In this document: positions 15,228 through 23,281 of the stretch, one piece after another
How positions within the stretch are numbered: position 1 is the first letter of the stretch
Layout of the letters: every line of letters starts with the position of its first letter
Assembly (NCBI GenBank): GCA_945873505.1
Contig: CAMCDQ010000012.1
Span: 1 to 48,668 of the forward strand
DNA from: Chitinophaga pinensis
GTDB lineage: Bacteria > Bacteroidota > Bacteroidia > Flavobacteriales > Flavobacteriaceae
Reading direction: 5' to 3'
DNA length: 48,668 nucleotides
The notes under the pieces: model-generated
Database searches by the model: none
What the model saw: the letters and a program-made list of their open reading frames with translations, nothing else
Told to the model about the DNA's origin: nothing
Made by a program: the position numbers and the translations under genes

Positions 15228-18003
15228 AAGGGACCCAATAAAAAATATCAGACAATTACTTTCTGACAGCTCATCTTATACAAGAGAAGAAATTGAAGAT
15301 GCAGTTGACGAAGTGCTTAAAATGAAGTATTTCATAAATGAAAACCGTGAAATGCTTATAAGGAGAATTGAGGAACTTTATACAATTCGCCAAGATGAAT
15401 TTAGGTCTATTGAAAAAGCTGATGAGAACCTTCCTTGGTTGAATGAGAAAAGAGCTGAATTAGATTTTTCAAATGGGTTTTGGGGTAGATATAGAGAATA
15501 TCTCGAAATAGAAAAGAATTTTGCACCCGAAGTTATAAATAAACTAGATCGACTAACAGATAGTATTCTTGATAATTTATTCGATCCGTCACTAAAAATT
15601 ACAATAAATAAGAAAGGCTTAGTTGTTGGTCAAGTCCAATCAGGAAAAACCGCAAATTATACTGGTCTAGTTTGTAAAGCTGCTGACTCTGGCTTCAAAT
15701 TAATAATTATTATGGCAGGAATTCATAATAATTTAAGAAGCCAAACGCAACTTAGAATTGATGAAAGTTTTTTAGGGTTTGATACTCAACACACTAGAGC
15801 TTTTGACCAGAGAAGTATTCAAATAGGTGTTGGTGACCCCTACTTTGGTTCACCTATTGTTGCTCATTCTCTAACTTCTAGTATTGAAAAAGGTGATTTT
15901 ACACAAGGTGCTGCAAATGCTTTGGGTTTAAACTTCAATACTTCTGAACCAATTGTTGCAGTAATAAAGAAAAATCCTCACGTACTCAGAAGAATACATC
16001 AATGGCTTGCGGCTCAAGCAAATGAAGATAATGAGCTAGGACGAGTAATTCGTAACAAATCACTTTTACTTATTGATGACGAAGCTGACAATGCTTCTAT
16101 AAACATTTCTAACGACCCTGAAAGGCAGAGTTCTATAAATGGCTGGATTACTCAAATTCTTAATTTATTTGGAAAGAATGCTTATGTTGGTTACACAGCA
16201 ACTCCTTTTGCCAATATTTTTATTCCCCTGGATGACCAAAATTTATTCCCGAGAAACTTTATAAAAAATATCCCAGCTCCTTCAAACTATATTGGTCCCG
16301 AAAAAGTATTTGGGTTTAGTCCATTAGAAGAAGATGAAGCTTCAAATACAGTTTTGCCAATTGTTAACAGGATAAATGATTACAGTGGATTTGTACCAGA
16401 TAGACATAAAAAAGATGACCAATTACCATCATCACTTCCCGAATCCTTAAAAAGAGCTATTCGCTGTTTTATTATCACTTGTGCTATCAGAAGATTAAGA
16501 GGACAAACAGAGGTTCATAATTCAATGCTGATTCACGTTTCACGTTTTATGCGTTGGCAAGACCATATTGCAGAATTAGTTTCAAATCAATTCGTTTACT
16601 ACCGAAGAGGTATCGACCAAAATGATGCAGTAGTTTTAGATGAGTTAAAATCCACATTTGAACAAGATGATAATAGCTTCAAGTCTTATGTGTCGGTTTC
16701 TCAACAAATTTTAGCGTCAGAGCTAAAAAATTTAGATTCTCAAATTCAAACTCATAAATGGAGCGAGGTTTTTCAACATTTGAATGATGCTGCTTCACGT
16801 ATTGAAGTAAAATCAATTCACGGTGGTTCGGGTGAAGCCCTTGACTATTTCGACCACAAAAATGGACTTTCAGTAATTGCAGTTGGTGGCAACAAACTTT
16901 CAAGAGGATTGACATTAGAAGGGCTTTCTATAAGTTACTATTTACGAGCTTCTAGAATGTATGATACTCTTATGCAAATGGGGCGTTGGTTTGGTTATAG
17001 AGGCGGATATGTCGATTTGTGTCGACTTTTCACAAGTAGAGAATTGAATGAATGGTTCTGCCATATAACACAAGCCTCTGAGGAACTAAGAGATGAGTTT
17101 GATTATATGGCAGATGTGGCAGGTTCAACTCCTGAGCAATATGCCTTAAGAGTTAGAACACATCCTGGCGTTCTTCAAATTTCGGCAACAAACAAAATGC
17201 GTTCTGCAATTACTGTTCAAATTTCTTGGGCAGGTAGATTGGTTGAATCTTACGAGTTTAAAAAAGATGTATCTGTTATTGATAATAATTTTAGGTGCAC
17301 TCAAAAATTCTTCTCAACATTATCAGCGTTTAAAGAACCAAGACCGAACAATGCGTTTGTGTGGTTTGATATTCCAGCTGAACAGATCATCACTTATTTT
17401 GAGGGAATTCAATCTGTTGAAAATCTTAAAAAAGCAGAACCCAAAAAGTTAATTCAGTTCATTACTACTCAATTGCGTAACGGAGAATTAACCGATTGGA
17501 GAGTTGCTCTAATGTCAAAGCCTAATGCTAAAAACAACTCGCATTTTGTTGTTAGTGGTAATACTGTTTCAATCGGTCAATGGAAAAGAACAGAGGATGA
17601 CAAAAACTCTAATGAGCATATTTACTATTTGCGAAAATCGCACATTATAAGTCCGTCAGATGAATTTATTGATTTTACTGATGAAGAATATGAAAGAGCA
17701 ATGGCTCTGACTAATCAGCATAGAAAAAAGGATGGGGAAGCAATGTATCCGAATGGGCAAATTGTGAGAAATGAGTTAAGGGATACGAGAAATCCATTGC
17801 TGTTAATTTACCTCCTTGACCCAGAAGAAAGCATTGACCCTAAAAATCCAATGCCAGAAGGGACTAACCCATTTGTAGGCTATGCCATAAGTTTCCCGAA
17901 AAGTAATTTTAATGCACCCGTATCTTATGCTGTTAATGAGGAATTACTCGACAGATTTGATATTGTTGAAGAAGATTTTGAAGATTATGGAGACGAAGAT
18001 TGA
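15220..18003 (+). CDS. Z1-domain superfamily II helicase/ATPase
   Basis: This 927-residue protein has Walker A GQVQSGKTANYT (about 137-148), a DEAD-like Walker B LLLIDDEADNAS (about 283-294), a motif III-like YVGYTATPFANIF, and a C-terminal helicase block with IAVGGNKLSRGLTLEGLS and MGRWFGYRGGYVDLCRLF (about 587-604) carrying the arginine finger. This is the Z1 family. Z1 proteins occur with MORC-type ATPases, PD-(D/E)XK proteins and AIPR proteins and are thought to translocate on DNA during restriction. The start overlaps the preceding gene by eight bases and the end overlaps the next gene, so the genes are tightly coupled. Confidence 0.93.
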   Translation: MSKRDPIKNIRQLLSDSSSYTREEIEDAVDEVLKMKYFINENREMLIRRIEELYTIRQDEFRSIEKADENLPWLNEKRAELDFSNGFWGRYREYLEIEKNFAPEVINKLDRLTDSILDNLFDPSLKITINKKGLVVGQVQSGKTANYTGLVCKAADSGFKLIIIMAGIHNNLRSQTQLRIDESFLGFDTQHTRAFDQRSIQIGVGDPYFGSPIVAHSLTSSIEKGDFTQGAANALGLNFNTSEPIVAVIKKNPHVLRRIHQWLAAQANEDNELGRVIRNKSLLLIDDEADNASINISNDPERQSSINGWITQILNLFGKNAYVGYTATPFANIFIPLDDQNLFPRNFIKNIPAPSNYIGPEKVFGFSPLEEDEASNTVLPIVNRINDYSGFVPDRHKKDDQLPSSLPESLKRAIRCFIITCAIRRLRGQTEVHNSMLIHVSRFMRWQDHIAELVSNQFVYYRRGIDQNDAVVLDELKSTFEQDDNSFKSYVSVSQQILASELKNLDSQIQTHKWSEVFQHLNDAASRIEVKSIHGGSGEALDYFDHKNGLSVIAVGGNKLSRGLTLEGLSISYYLRASRMYDTLMQMGRWFGYRGGYVDLCRLFTSRELNEWFCHITQASEELRDEFDYMADVAGSTPEQYALRVRTHPGVLQISATNKMRSAITVQISWAGRLVESYEFKKDVSVIDNNFRCTQKFFSTLSAFKEPRPNNAFVWFDIPAEQIITYFEGIQSVENLKKAEPKKLIQFITTQLRNGELTDWRVALMSKPNAKNNSHFVVSGNTVSIGQWKRTEDDKNSNEHIYYLRKSHIISPSDEFIDFTDEEYERAMALTNQHRKKDGEAMYPNGQIVRNELRDTRNPLLLIYLLDPEESIDPKNPMPEGTNPFVGYAISFPKSNFNAPVSYAVNEELLDRFDIVEEDFEDYGDED

Positions 18004-18985
18004 AAATATTTGGCTCGGATTGGAGAGTGATACTTCCAGTCATTCAGGCTTGCTATACAAAAGGTATTCAGCAGAAATATTGCCTGATATTTTTATTGCA
18101 TTAAAAGCCCCAGAAAAATTAAGGTGCATCGCATTTAGAATAAGTGCTGTATTCCCATTTCACGAAACGCAATGGAATAGACTCAAAGACATTAAAATTG
18201 AAACGCTTACTGATGAAAAAGATAAGTCAAAGAAATTTTTACTTATTCTTTTACTAAACAAACAGCATAAAGATATTTTCTCAACTCTTTGCGAAGATCT
18301 GATATTTGGAGTTTCAGAAGTGTCCACAGAACTAACCTTAGTTGAAAAACTATTGGAGCGGTTGGCTAAATGGCAATCCTTGTTTGAAAAAGTCGGTAAG
18401 CAAGGTTTGTCAGACGAATCACAAAGAGGTATTTATGGTGAAATTTATTTTTTAAGGTTTTTATTGAATAACATAACTGATAAAAATTATTGTCTCAAAT
18501 CTTGGCTTGGTCCTGAAAAGTCTATCCAAGATTTTCAGTATTCGAATTGGGCAGTTGAAGTAAAAACTACACACGGCAACAATCATCAAAAAATTCACAT
18601 TACTAGTGAAAGACAATTAGATGATTCCATCATCGAGAAAATATTTTTATTCCATCTTTCGCTTGATGTAAGGGTTGGAAATGGAGAATCATTGAACATT
18701 CTAATTGACGAAGTTTCAGAATTTTTGAATGAAAATACAATGGCTTCCAATCTATTTAAGTTAAAATTACTGGAATCTGGATATTACGATATACATAAAC
18801 CTCTGTATGATGAAAGAGGTTACACCATTCGTCAAGAAAATCTCTATCGAGTTTCGGGTAATTTCCCAAGAATAATGGAAAATCAAATTCCTATTGGTGT
18901 TGGGGATGTTAGATATTCTATTGTTCTATCGGAATCAGAGGAATGGAGAATTAATCACGAAACTCTTTTAGAAGAAATAAAATAG
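17987..18985 (+). CDS. PD-(D/E)XK motif protein (DUF4420 type), predicted nuclease subunit
   Basis: The start METKIENIWLGLE at 17987 overlaps the Z1 gene by 17 bases and gives 332 residues. A longer frame from 17912 lies wholly within Z1 and is rejected. The nuclease core is visible: Glu in RGIYGEIYFLRFLL, then Asp182, eight residues, Glu191, Val192 and Lys193 in the WAVEVKTTHG segment. This matches the family that accompanies Z1 and AIPR genes. It is the best candidate for the DNA-cleaving subunit of the system. It probably cuts DNA lacking the methylation made by the first gene (inference). Confidence 0.88.
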   Translation: METKIENIWLGLESDTSSHSGLLYKRYSAEILPDIFIALKAPEKLRCIAFRISAVFPFHETQWNRLKDIKIETLTDEKDKSKKFLLILLLNKQHKDIFSTLCEDLIFGVSEVSTELTLVEKLLERLAKWQSLFEKVGKQGLSDESQRGIYGEIYFLRFLLNNITDKNYCLKSWLGPEKSIQDFQYSNWAVEVKTTHGNNHQKIHITSERQLDDSIIEKIFLFHLSLDVRVGNGESLNILIDEVSEFLNENTMASNLFKLKLLESGYYDIHKPLYDERGYTIRQENLYRVSGNFPRIMENQIPIGVGDVRYSIVLSESEEWRINHETLLEEIK

Positions 18986-18992
18986 CATTTTT

Positions 18993-21311
18993 ATGGAAAA
19001 CAAAGAATTACAGAAGTTCTATATAGATTTTCAAGAAGAAATTAACTCAAGCTTAATTTCAGAAGAAGAAGGAACAAATCCAGAACAGCTTTTTACAGAG
19101 TTAGCCCTTTCGTATTTATCCGAAGCTGGCGAAACAGAAAATTATCGTGTTTGTTTTGATGAAAAGATTAGTAAACGAGGTGTTGAACATAAAATAAACG
19201 GCTATTCTCTTTATGAAAATTATGAAACACTTGATTTGTTTGTAACTATATACAATGGGGATTCCACCATTCAAAGTGTTACAAAGGGTGATGCGGACAA
19301 AACGATTGAAAGAGCGGTTAAATTTTTCAGAAATGCTATTTACAAGGATTATGTGAATGAGATAGAGGAAAGTTCTGAAATATTTGATCTTGCTCAAACT
19401 TTAGCGAATGTTCCTGAAGTTAAAGAATTCCTAACTCGTGTAAATATCTTTCTAATAACAAACGGTGAGGTAAAGGCTGATGTAAAAATTTCTGATACAG
19501 TCGCAGGTTATACAGTTTTTTACCGAACAATTGATATAAACTACCTTTTCAATCTTTCAGATAAATCCAGAGTGCCTATTGAAATAAACTTTGAACTAGC
19601 TGGATATAAAGTGCCTTGTATTGCTAATGAATCCGAAAATTCTGATTATCAATCTTGGCTTGCAATTATTCCAGGTCTTGCCCTAGCAGATATTTATGAG
19701 CAATACGGGGCTAGACTTCTGGAGCAAAATGTTCGATCATTTCTTCAATTCACTGGAAAAATAAATAAAGGTATTCGCAACACTATTTTGAAAGAGCAAC
19801 ATATGTTTATGGCTTTTAACAATGGTATTGCTGCTACTGCCGAAGAAGTTACTATTATAGATTTACCTAATAATCAAGGAAAGGCAATTGCACAAGTAAA
19901 GGATTTTCAAATTGTAAATGGTGGTCAAACCACAGCATCAGTTTATCACACTTGGAAAAAAGACAAAGTGGATATAAGTAAAGTATTTGTTCCTGTTAAA
20001 CTTACCATTGTAAAAAACAGAGAAAATTTTTCTGAAATAGTGGGTCGTATTGCAGAATATGCAAACACACAAAACAAAGTTTCAGCATCAGATTTAAGTT
20101 CAAACAAAGAAAATCACGTTTTAATCGAAAAATTATCAAGATCAATTTGGGCTCTACCTATTTCAGGGGAAACTACTCAAACACGCTGGTTTTTTGAACG
20201 TTCAAGGGGACAATATAAGAACGAACGTATAAGATTTGGAATCACACCATCAAAACGAAAACAGTTTGACAAACAAAATCCTAGAAGTCAAATGTTTACG
20301 AAAGAATCTTTGGCTAAAAATATAAATTCATATGAGGAGGTTTATAATGGTAAGAAATTAGTAATTGGTCCTCATATTGTTGTAAGAGGAAGTCAAAAAA
20401 ATTATGCTCAATTCCTGAATTATAATTTCAGTTTCAAGGTAGATAATATTTGGTTTGAAGATGCTATTGCTAAAGCAATTTTATTTTCATCTGCCGAAAA
20501 GGTATATGGGGTAAAACCTAATGCCATTGGAGATATGCGTTATATTACAGTTCCTTATTCATTAGCTTGGTTAGGTTTTAAATTGAACTACAAACTTGAT
20601 TTATACAAAATCTGGAAACAACAATCGTTGAGCGCCACTCTTAAGTCCAAACTACACGAAGTAATGTCTAAAATAGAGGATTCCATCAAAACCAAAGCTC
20701 CAGGCTCTTTATATGGTGAGTGGGCAAAAAAAGAAGAATGTTGGAATGTAATAAAAAATGAGGATTTTAATATTGATTTGAATAGTTTAAGAGAAGAATT
20801 AGAAAGCAAATCATCCGAAAAGAGAAAAAGGTTAAGTGAGGTTGAAGTTGAAAATCAATTAATTCAAGCTGAATCTGATTTTGTAAAATCTATTCCAATT
20901 GCTAAATGGCTTGAAATAAGTAAAATAGGATCTGATATTGAGAATATGTCACATCACCTAAAAGACAGAGCTATTAATATACAATCTACGCTACGCTTAA
21001 ATAAAGAATTATCTGAAAACCAAAGAAAGGATGCTATAAAAATCATTGAAAATATTTTGGTAAGCTCCCCAAATTTCTTTGACGAAGTTTCAGAAGTTTC
21101 AAGAATGCCAGAAGCTGAGACGAATAATAAAATTAGTTCAGATTTACTATCGAAAATGGTGGTATGGGACACCAAAGCTAAAGTATTGTCAGCTAAAGAG
21201 TTGCAATATATTGCTGATTTTGCTTATGGTCTTAAAACTTTAAATGATTTTCACGAAAAAAATATTAAGAGACATTTAACTCGATTACAAGATGCAGGTT
21301 TCATCGCATAA
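18993..21311 (+). CDS. AIPR-family (abortive infection phage resistance) protein
   Basis: This 772-residue protein begins 7 bp after the preceding gene. The AIPR signature is visible in FMAFNNGIAATAEEV and QIVNGGQTTASVYH (N309-GGQT), followed by the IAEYANTQNKVSASDL block. A conserved YEEVYNGKKLVIGPHIVVRG segment and a helical, charged C-terminus complete it. AIPR proteins were first recognised in lactococcal abortive infection and recur with Z1 and MORC proteins in restriction-like operons. The biochemical activity is not established. It is the last gene of the operon, and the cassette end palindrome starts about 110 bp after it. Confidence 0.92.
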   Translation: MENKELQKFYIDFQEEINSSLISEEEGTNPEQLFTELALSYLSEAGETENYRVCFDEKISKRGVEHKINGYSLYENYETLDLFVTIYNGDSTIQSVTKGDADKTIERAVKFFRNAIYKDYVNEIEESSEIFDLAQTLANVPEVKEFLTRVNIFLITNGEVKADVKISDTVAGYTVFYRTIDINYLFNLSDKSRVPIEINFELAGYKVPCIANESENSDYQSWLAIIPGLALADIYEQYGARLLEQNVRSFLQFTGKINKGIRNTILKEQHMFMAFNNGIAATAEEVTIIDLPNNQGKAIAQVKDFQIVNGGQTTASVYHTWKKDKVDISKVFVPVKLTIVKNRENFSEIVGRIAEYANTQNKVSASDLSSNKENHVLIEKLSRSIWALPISGETTQTRWFFERSRGQYKNERIRFGITPSKRKQFDKQNPRSQMFTKESLAKNINSYEEVYNGKKLVIGPHIVVRGSQKNYAQFLNYNFSFKVDNIWFEDAIAKAILFSSAEKVYGVKPNAIGDMRYITVPYSLAWLGFKLNYKLDLYKIWKQQSLSATLKSKLHEVMSKIEDSIKTKAPGSLYGEWAKKEECWNVIKNEDFNIDLNSLREELESKSSEKRKRLSEVEVENQLIQAESDFVKSIPIAKWLEISKIGSDIENMSHHLKDRAINIQSTLRLNKELSENQRKDAIKIIENILVSSPNFFDEVSEVSRMPEAETNNKISSDLLSKMVVWDTKAKVLSAKELQYIADFAYGLKTLNDFHEKNIKRHLTRLQDAGFIA

Positions 21312-21317
21312 CAACCA

Positions 21318-21363
21318 CACACATTGCCAACCCGCACCACCCAAAGCTTGGCAAAGAGTGTGT
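21318..21363 (+). other. extra palindrome after the AIPR gene, possible decayed attC-like site
   Basis: CACACA (21318-21323) pairs with TGTGTG-type bases at 21358-21363, and TTGCCAA (21324-21330) pairs with TTGGCAA (21348-21354). Its size and layout resemble the cassette-end palindromes, but no split-core partner is evident. It may be a relic of a second cassette end, so that cassette 2 could be a fusion. Confidence 0.5.
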
Positions 21364-21421
21364 CTGCCCAACCGCACCACCAAAACGACTGATAAACAGG
21401 CGGACAAAAAAGAACACCGAA

Positions 21422-21555
21422 GCGATAACACGGGTTTGGCAAAAGTGGCGGTTCAGTGCTCCGCAGACACATTTGTGGTTAATCAAAGTTTGGTTCTCCG
21501 CATCAACATTTGTGGTGAAAATCGCCACCTTCGCCAAACCCGAAACCGTTGGTAG
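21422..21555 (+). other. attC-like site 2 (end of cassette 2)
   Basis: The R''-like box GCGATAAC (21422-21429) is complementary to the cassette 2 start GTTATCGC at 12371. L'' arm CGGGTTTGGC (21431-21440) is answered by GCCAAACCCG (21533-21542). An inner GTGGCG (21445-21450) pairs with CGCCAC (21523-21528). Then AAACC and core G|TT at 21548. The two halves lie in an otherwise noncoding stretch of 346 bp. Confidence 0.75.
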
Positions 21556-21623
21556 AAATGCCATAAAAAATCTCCCGAAATATAAACTTCTAAATTTATT
21601 TTTAAAATAATTTAATTGTTTTG

Positions 21624-21653
21624 TTGTACTTTAGCGCAACTTTGTTAATTTTG
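21624..21653 (+). promoter_or_regulatory. promoter of the HigBA-type toxin-antitoxin cassette
   Basis: TTG at 21624-21626, a 19-bp spacer and TAATTTTG at 21646-21653 fit the consensus exactly. The toxin's GTG codon begins five bases after the box, which predicts a leaderless or near-leaderless mRNA. Confidence 0.75.
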
Positions 21654-21657
21654 TCCT

Positions 21658-22008
21658 GTGGTAAAAGAAAAAAAAATAAGAACGGTAACATTTTACAAAG
21701 ATTACTTTGTAGCGTTTTTTGTAAAACAACGTGAAAAGGTTCAAGATAAAATAACTTGGACTCTAGAATTGATAGAACATTTAGAAAAAATTCCAGAAAC
21801 TTATTTAAAACATCTTGAAAATACAGATGGATTATATGAAATAAGAGTAAAACAAGGAAGTGATATTTTTAGAATATTCTGTTTTTTTGACAAAGGAAAA
21901 TTAATAGTTCTTGCAAATGGTTTCCAAAAGAAAGAACAGAAAACATCAAAAAAAGAAATCGAAAAAGCATTACAAATAAAAAAAGAATATGAAAGCGAAA
22001 ACAAATAA
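21658..22008 (+). CDS. higB: HigB/RelE-type toxin (Gp49-like)
   Basis: This 116-residue basic protein has the phage Gp49-like/HigB toxin pattern: TVTFYKDYFVAFF at the start, then LYEIRVKQGSDIFRIFCFFDKGKLIVLANGFQKK near residues 60-93, and a helical Lys/Glu-rich tail. Members of this family are ribosome-dependent mRNA interferases, usually with the toxin gene first. A GTG start is chosen because no ATG lies near the promoter. The gene overlaps the antitoxin gene by 20 bases. In a cassette array such pairs are expected to punish loss of the array. The symbol rests on family and gene order, not on an orthologue comparison. Confidence 0.85.
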   Translation: MVKEKKIRTVTFYKDYFVAFFVKQREKVQDKITWTLELIEHLEKIPETYLKHLENTDGLYEIRVKQGSDIFRIFCFFDKGKLIVLANGFQKKEQKTSKKEIEKALQIKKEYESENK

Positions 22009-22294
22009 TTTAAAAACTCTTGCCGAATTCAAAGATGAATTTTATGGCAAAACAGGAAATGAAAAACGTGATAAACTTGAAAAAGGTTACGAACAGTTCA
22101 AACTTGGCGCATTAATTCACGATGCAAGAATTGAAAAAGGTTTAACACAAGAAGAACTTGCTCATAAAAGCGGAACTACAAAATCTTATATTTCAAGAAT
22201 TGAAAATAATGTAAAAGAAGTACGATTTTCAACTTTACAAAAAATTGTAGAATTAGGTTTGGACGGAAAATTAGAACTTGCAATAAAGTTATAA
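21989..22294 (+). CDS. higA: HigA-type XRE-family antitoxin
   Basis: This 101-residue protein has a helix-turn-helix domain in its second half, ARIEKGLTQEELAHKSGTT then KSYISRIENNVKEV, which is a standard XRE/Cro fold. The N-terminal 40 residues would neutralise the toxin. It overlaps the toxin gene by 20 bases and so is translationally coupled. It probably represses the promoter at 21624-21653 together with the toxin, as is known for this class. Confidence 0.9.
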   Translation: MKAKTNNLKTLAEFKDEFYGKTGNEKRDKLEKGYEQFKLGALIHDARIEKGLTQEELAHKSGTTKSYISRIENNVKEVRFSTLQKIVELGLDGKLELAIKL

Positions 22295-22309
22295 ATAAAG
22301 GCACTATAC

Positions 22310-22446
22310 ACCAACAGCAGTTACACAAGATGCAAGGATTTAGTGGAATTGCCGTTTCGCAATCATAATTCTGCATAACAGAAAATTTTAAGGTTACGAA
22401 ATCCACAACAGACCACAGGCAACTGAACGTTCGCAGGAATTATTCG
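22310..22446 (+). other. attC-like site 3 (end of cassette 3)
   Basis: R''-like ACCAAC (22310-22315) is complementary to the cassette 3 start GTTGGT at 21548. L'' arm CAGTT (22318-22322) pairs with AACTG (22431-22435), then AAC and core G|TT at 22439. The arms are shorter than at sites 1 and 2, so this is the weakest palindrome, though boundary complementarity holds. Confidence 0.6.
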
Positions 22447-22465
22447 ACGAATCGATTTTAAAAGA

Positions 22466-22483
22466 TATTTTTGTTTAAATTTG
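22466..22483 (+). promoter_or_regulatory. two overlapping -7 boxes before the MntA-HepT cassette genes
   Basis: TATTTTTG (22466-22473) and TAAATTTG (22476-22483) both match TAnnTTTG. The second lies four bases before ATG 22488. No good -33 element is seen. Confidence 0.45.
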
Positions 22484-22487
22484 TCGT

Positions 22488-22787
22488 ATGGGAATTATTG
22501 ACAACAATATAGATAACTTAAAAAAGCTTTGTGTAATATACAACGTGGAAAAAATGTATCTATTTGGTTCGTCTTTGAATTCCAGTTTTAACGAAAAAAG
22601 CGATGTTGATTTATTAGTTAAGTTTAAACAAATTGAACTTTCAAAGTATTTTGATAATTACATAGACTTCAAAGAGAAATTAGAGTCTTTATTTGGTCGA
22701 GAAGTTGACCTACTTGAAGAACAGACTTTAAAAAATCCAATCTTAATCAAATCAATCGACAATTCAAAAGAACTAATTTATGGATGA
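22488..22787 (+). CDS. mntA: MntA-type minimal nucleotidyltransferase antitoxin
   Basis: This is a 99-residue minimal nucleotidyltransferase. The catalytic GSX10DXD motif is exact: GSS at about 28-30 leading to SDVDLLV, with a third acidic residue in REVDLLEEQ. In MntA-HepT systems this enzyme is the antitoxin and adds AMP groups to a tyrosine of the HEPN toxin. It overlaps the HEPN gene by eight bases. Cytoplasmic. The name rests on family and pairing. Confidence 0.9.
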   Translation: MGIIDNNIDNLKKLCVIYNVEKMYLFGSSLNSSFNEKSDVDLLVKFKQIELSKYFDNYIDFKEKLESLFGREVDLLEEQTLKNPILIKSIDNSKELIYG

Positions 22788-23133
22788 AAGGATTCTCAAA
22801 TGGTTATTTGATATAAAAATTTCCATTGATGAAATAAACGAGTTTTTCCATAATGAAGAGAAAGATTTTTTCAAATATCAAAATAACTTAATGCTCAAAA
22901 GAGCTATCGAAAGAAATCTTGAAATTATTGGAGAAGCAATCAACCGAATAATTACTCGTGATGATTCTTTTGTTGAGAAAATATCAAACGCAAAAGCAAT
23001 TATTGGTCTAAGAAATCATGTGATTCATGCTTACGATAATGTTTCGGACGAAAATATTTGGTCAATCTTAATAAATCATTTACCAAAATTGAAAATTGAT
23101 ATTGATAATTTAATCCAAGCAGAAGAAAAATAA
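22780..23133 (+). CDS. hepT: HepT-type HEPN ribonuclease toxin (DUF86)
   Basis: This 117-residue helical protein ends with the HEPN nuclease motif RX4HXY in GLRNHVIHAYDNVSDENIW (Arg, His and the Tyr that MntA modifies). The preceding ERNLEIIGEAINRI helix is typical of the family. HepT is an RNase that can cleave tRNA or mRNA and is silenced by AMPylation. It is the last gene of the array and ends four bases before the final cassette palindrome. Confidence 0.92.
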   Translation: MDERILKWLFDIKISIDEINEFFHNEEKDFFKYQNNLMLKRAIERNLEIIGEAINRIITRDDSFVEKISNAKAIIGLRNHVIHAYDNVSDENIWSILINHLPKLKIDIDNLIQAEEK

Positions 23134-23136
23134 CAA

Positions 23137-23230
23137 CTGCCAACAGCCGTTTCGCATCAAGTTTTCGTTAAGCCAAAAACTGAAAGGTCACGAACTTCCA
23201 GCCATCTCAAAGCCGCGAAACGTTTTAAAA
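23137..23230 (+). other. attC-like site 4 (last site of the array)
   Basis: R''-like CTGCCAAC (23137-23144) is complementary in seven of eight positions to the cassette 4 start GTTCGCAG at 22439. L'' arm CGTTTCGC (23148-23155) pairs perfectly with GCGAAACG (23215-23222), and the core G|TT follows at 23222. After this the plus-strand cassette genes stop and minus-strand chromosomal genes begin. Confidence 0.7.
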
Positions 23231-23281
23231 CCTAAAAAACTGTTTATGGCTACTCGCCATCATTTATGTATAAAAAACCAG

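Larger units (their letters stand above)
10575..23224 (+). mobile_element. integron-like cassette array with a non-IntI tyrosine recombinase
   Basis: The element comprises a tyrosine recombinase gene, a hairpin leader with a core at 11777, and four cassettes: 11778-12371, 12372-21548, 21549-22439 and 22440-23222. Each ends in a palindrome of about 85-135 bp. In every cassette the bases after G|TT at its start are complementary to the R''-like box near its end, which is the split-attC logic of integrons. All cassette genes are on the plus strand, as in integrons. Cargo is defence and toxin-antitoxin genes. It lies between an LpxL-like gene and glycosyltransferases on the opposite strand. The outer limits are inferred from the repeat and the last palindrome. 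Confidence 0.75.

Noticed and set aside
21251..21564. Overlapping ORFs on both strands after the AIPR gene
   Set aside because: They are by-products of the GC-rich palindromes of attC-like site 2; the translations are low complexity and mirror each other.
11714..23224. CRISPR array as an explanation for the repeats between cassettes
   Set aside because: The palindromes differ in length and sequence, are 0.6-9 kb apart, and no cas genes are present.
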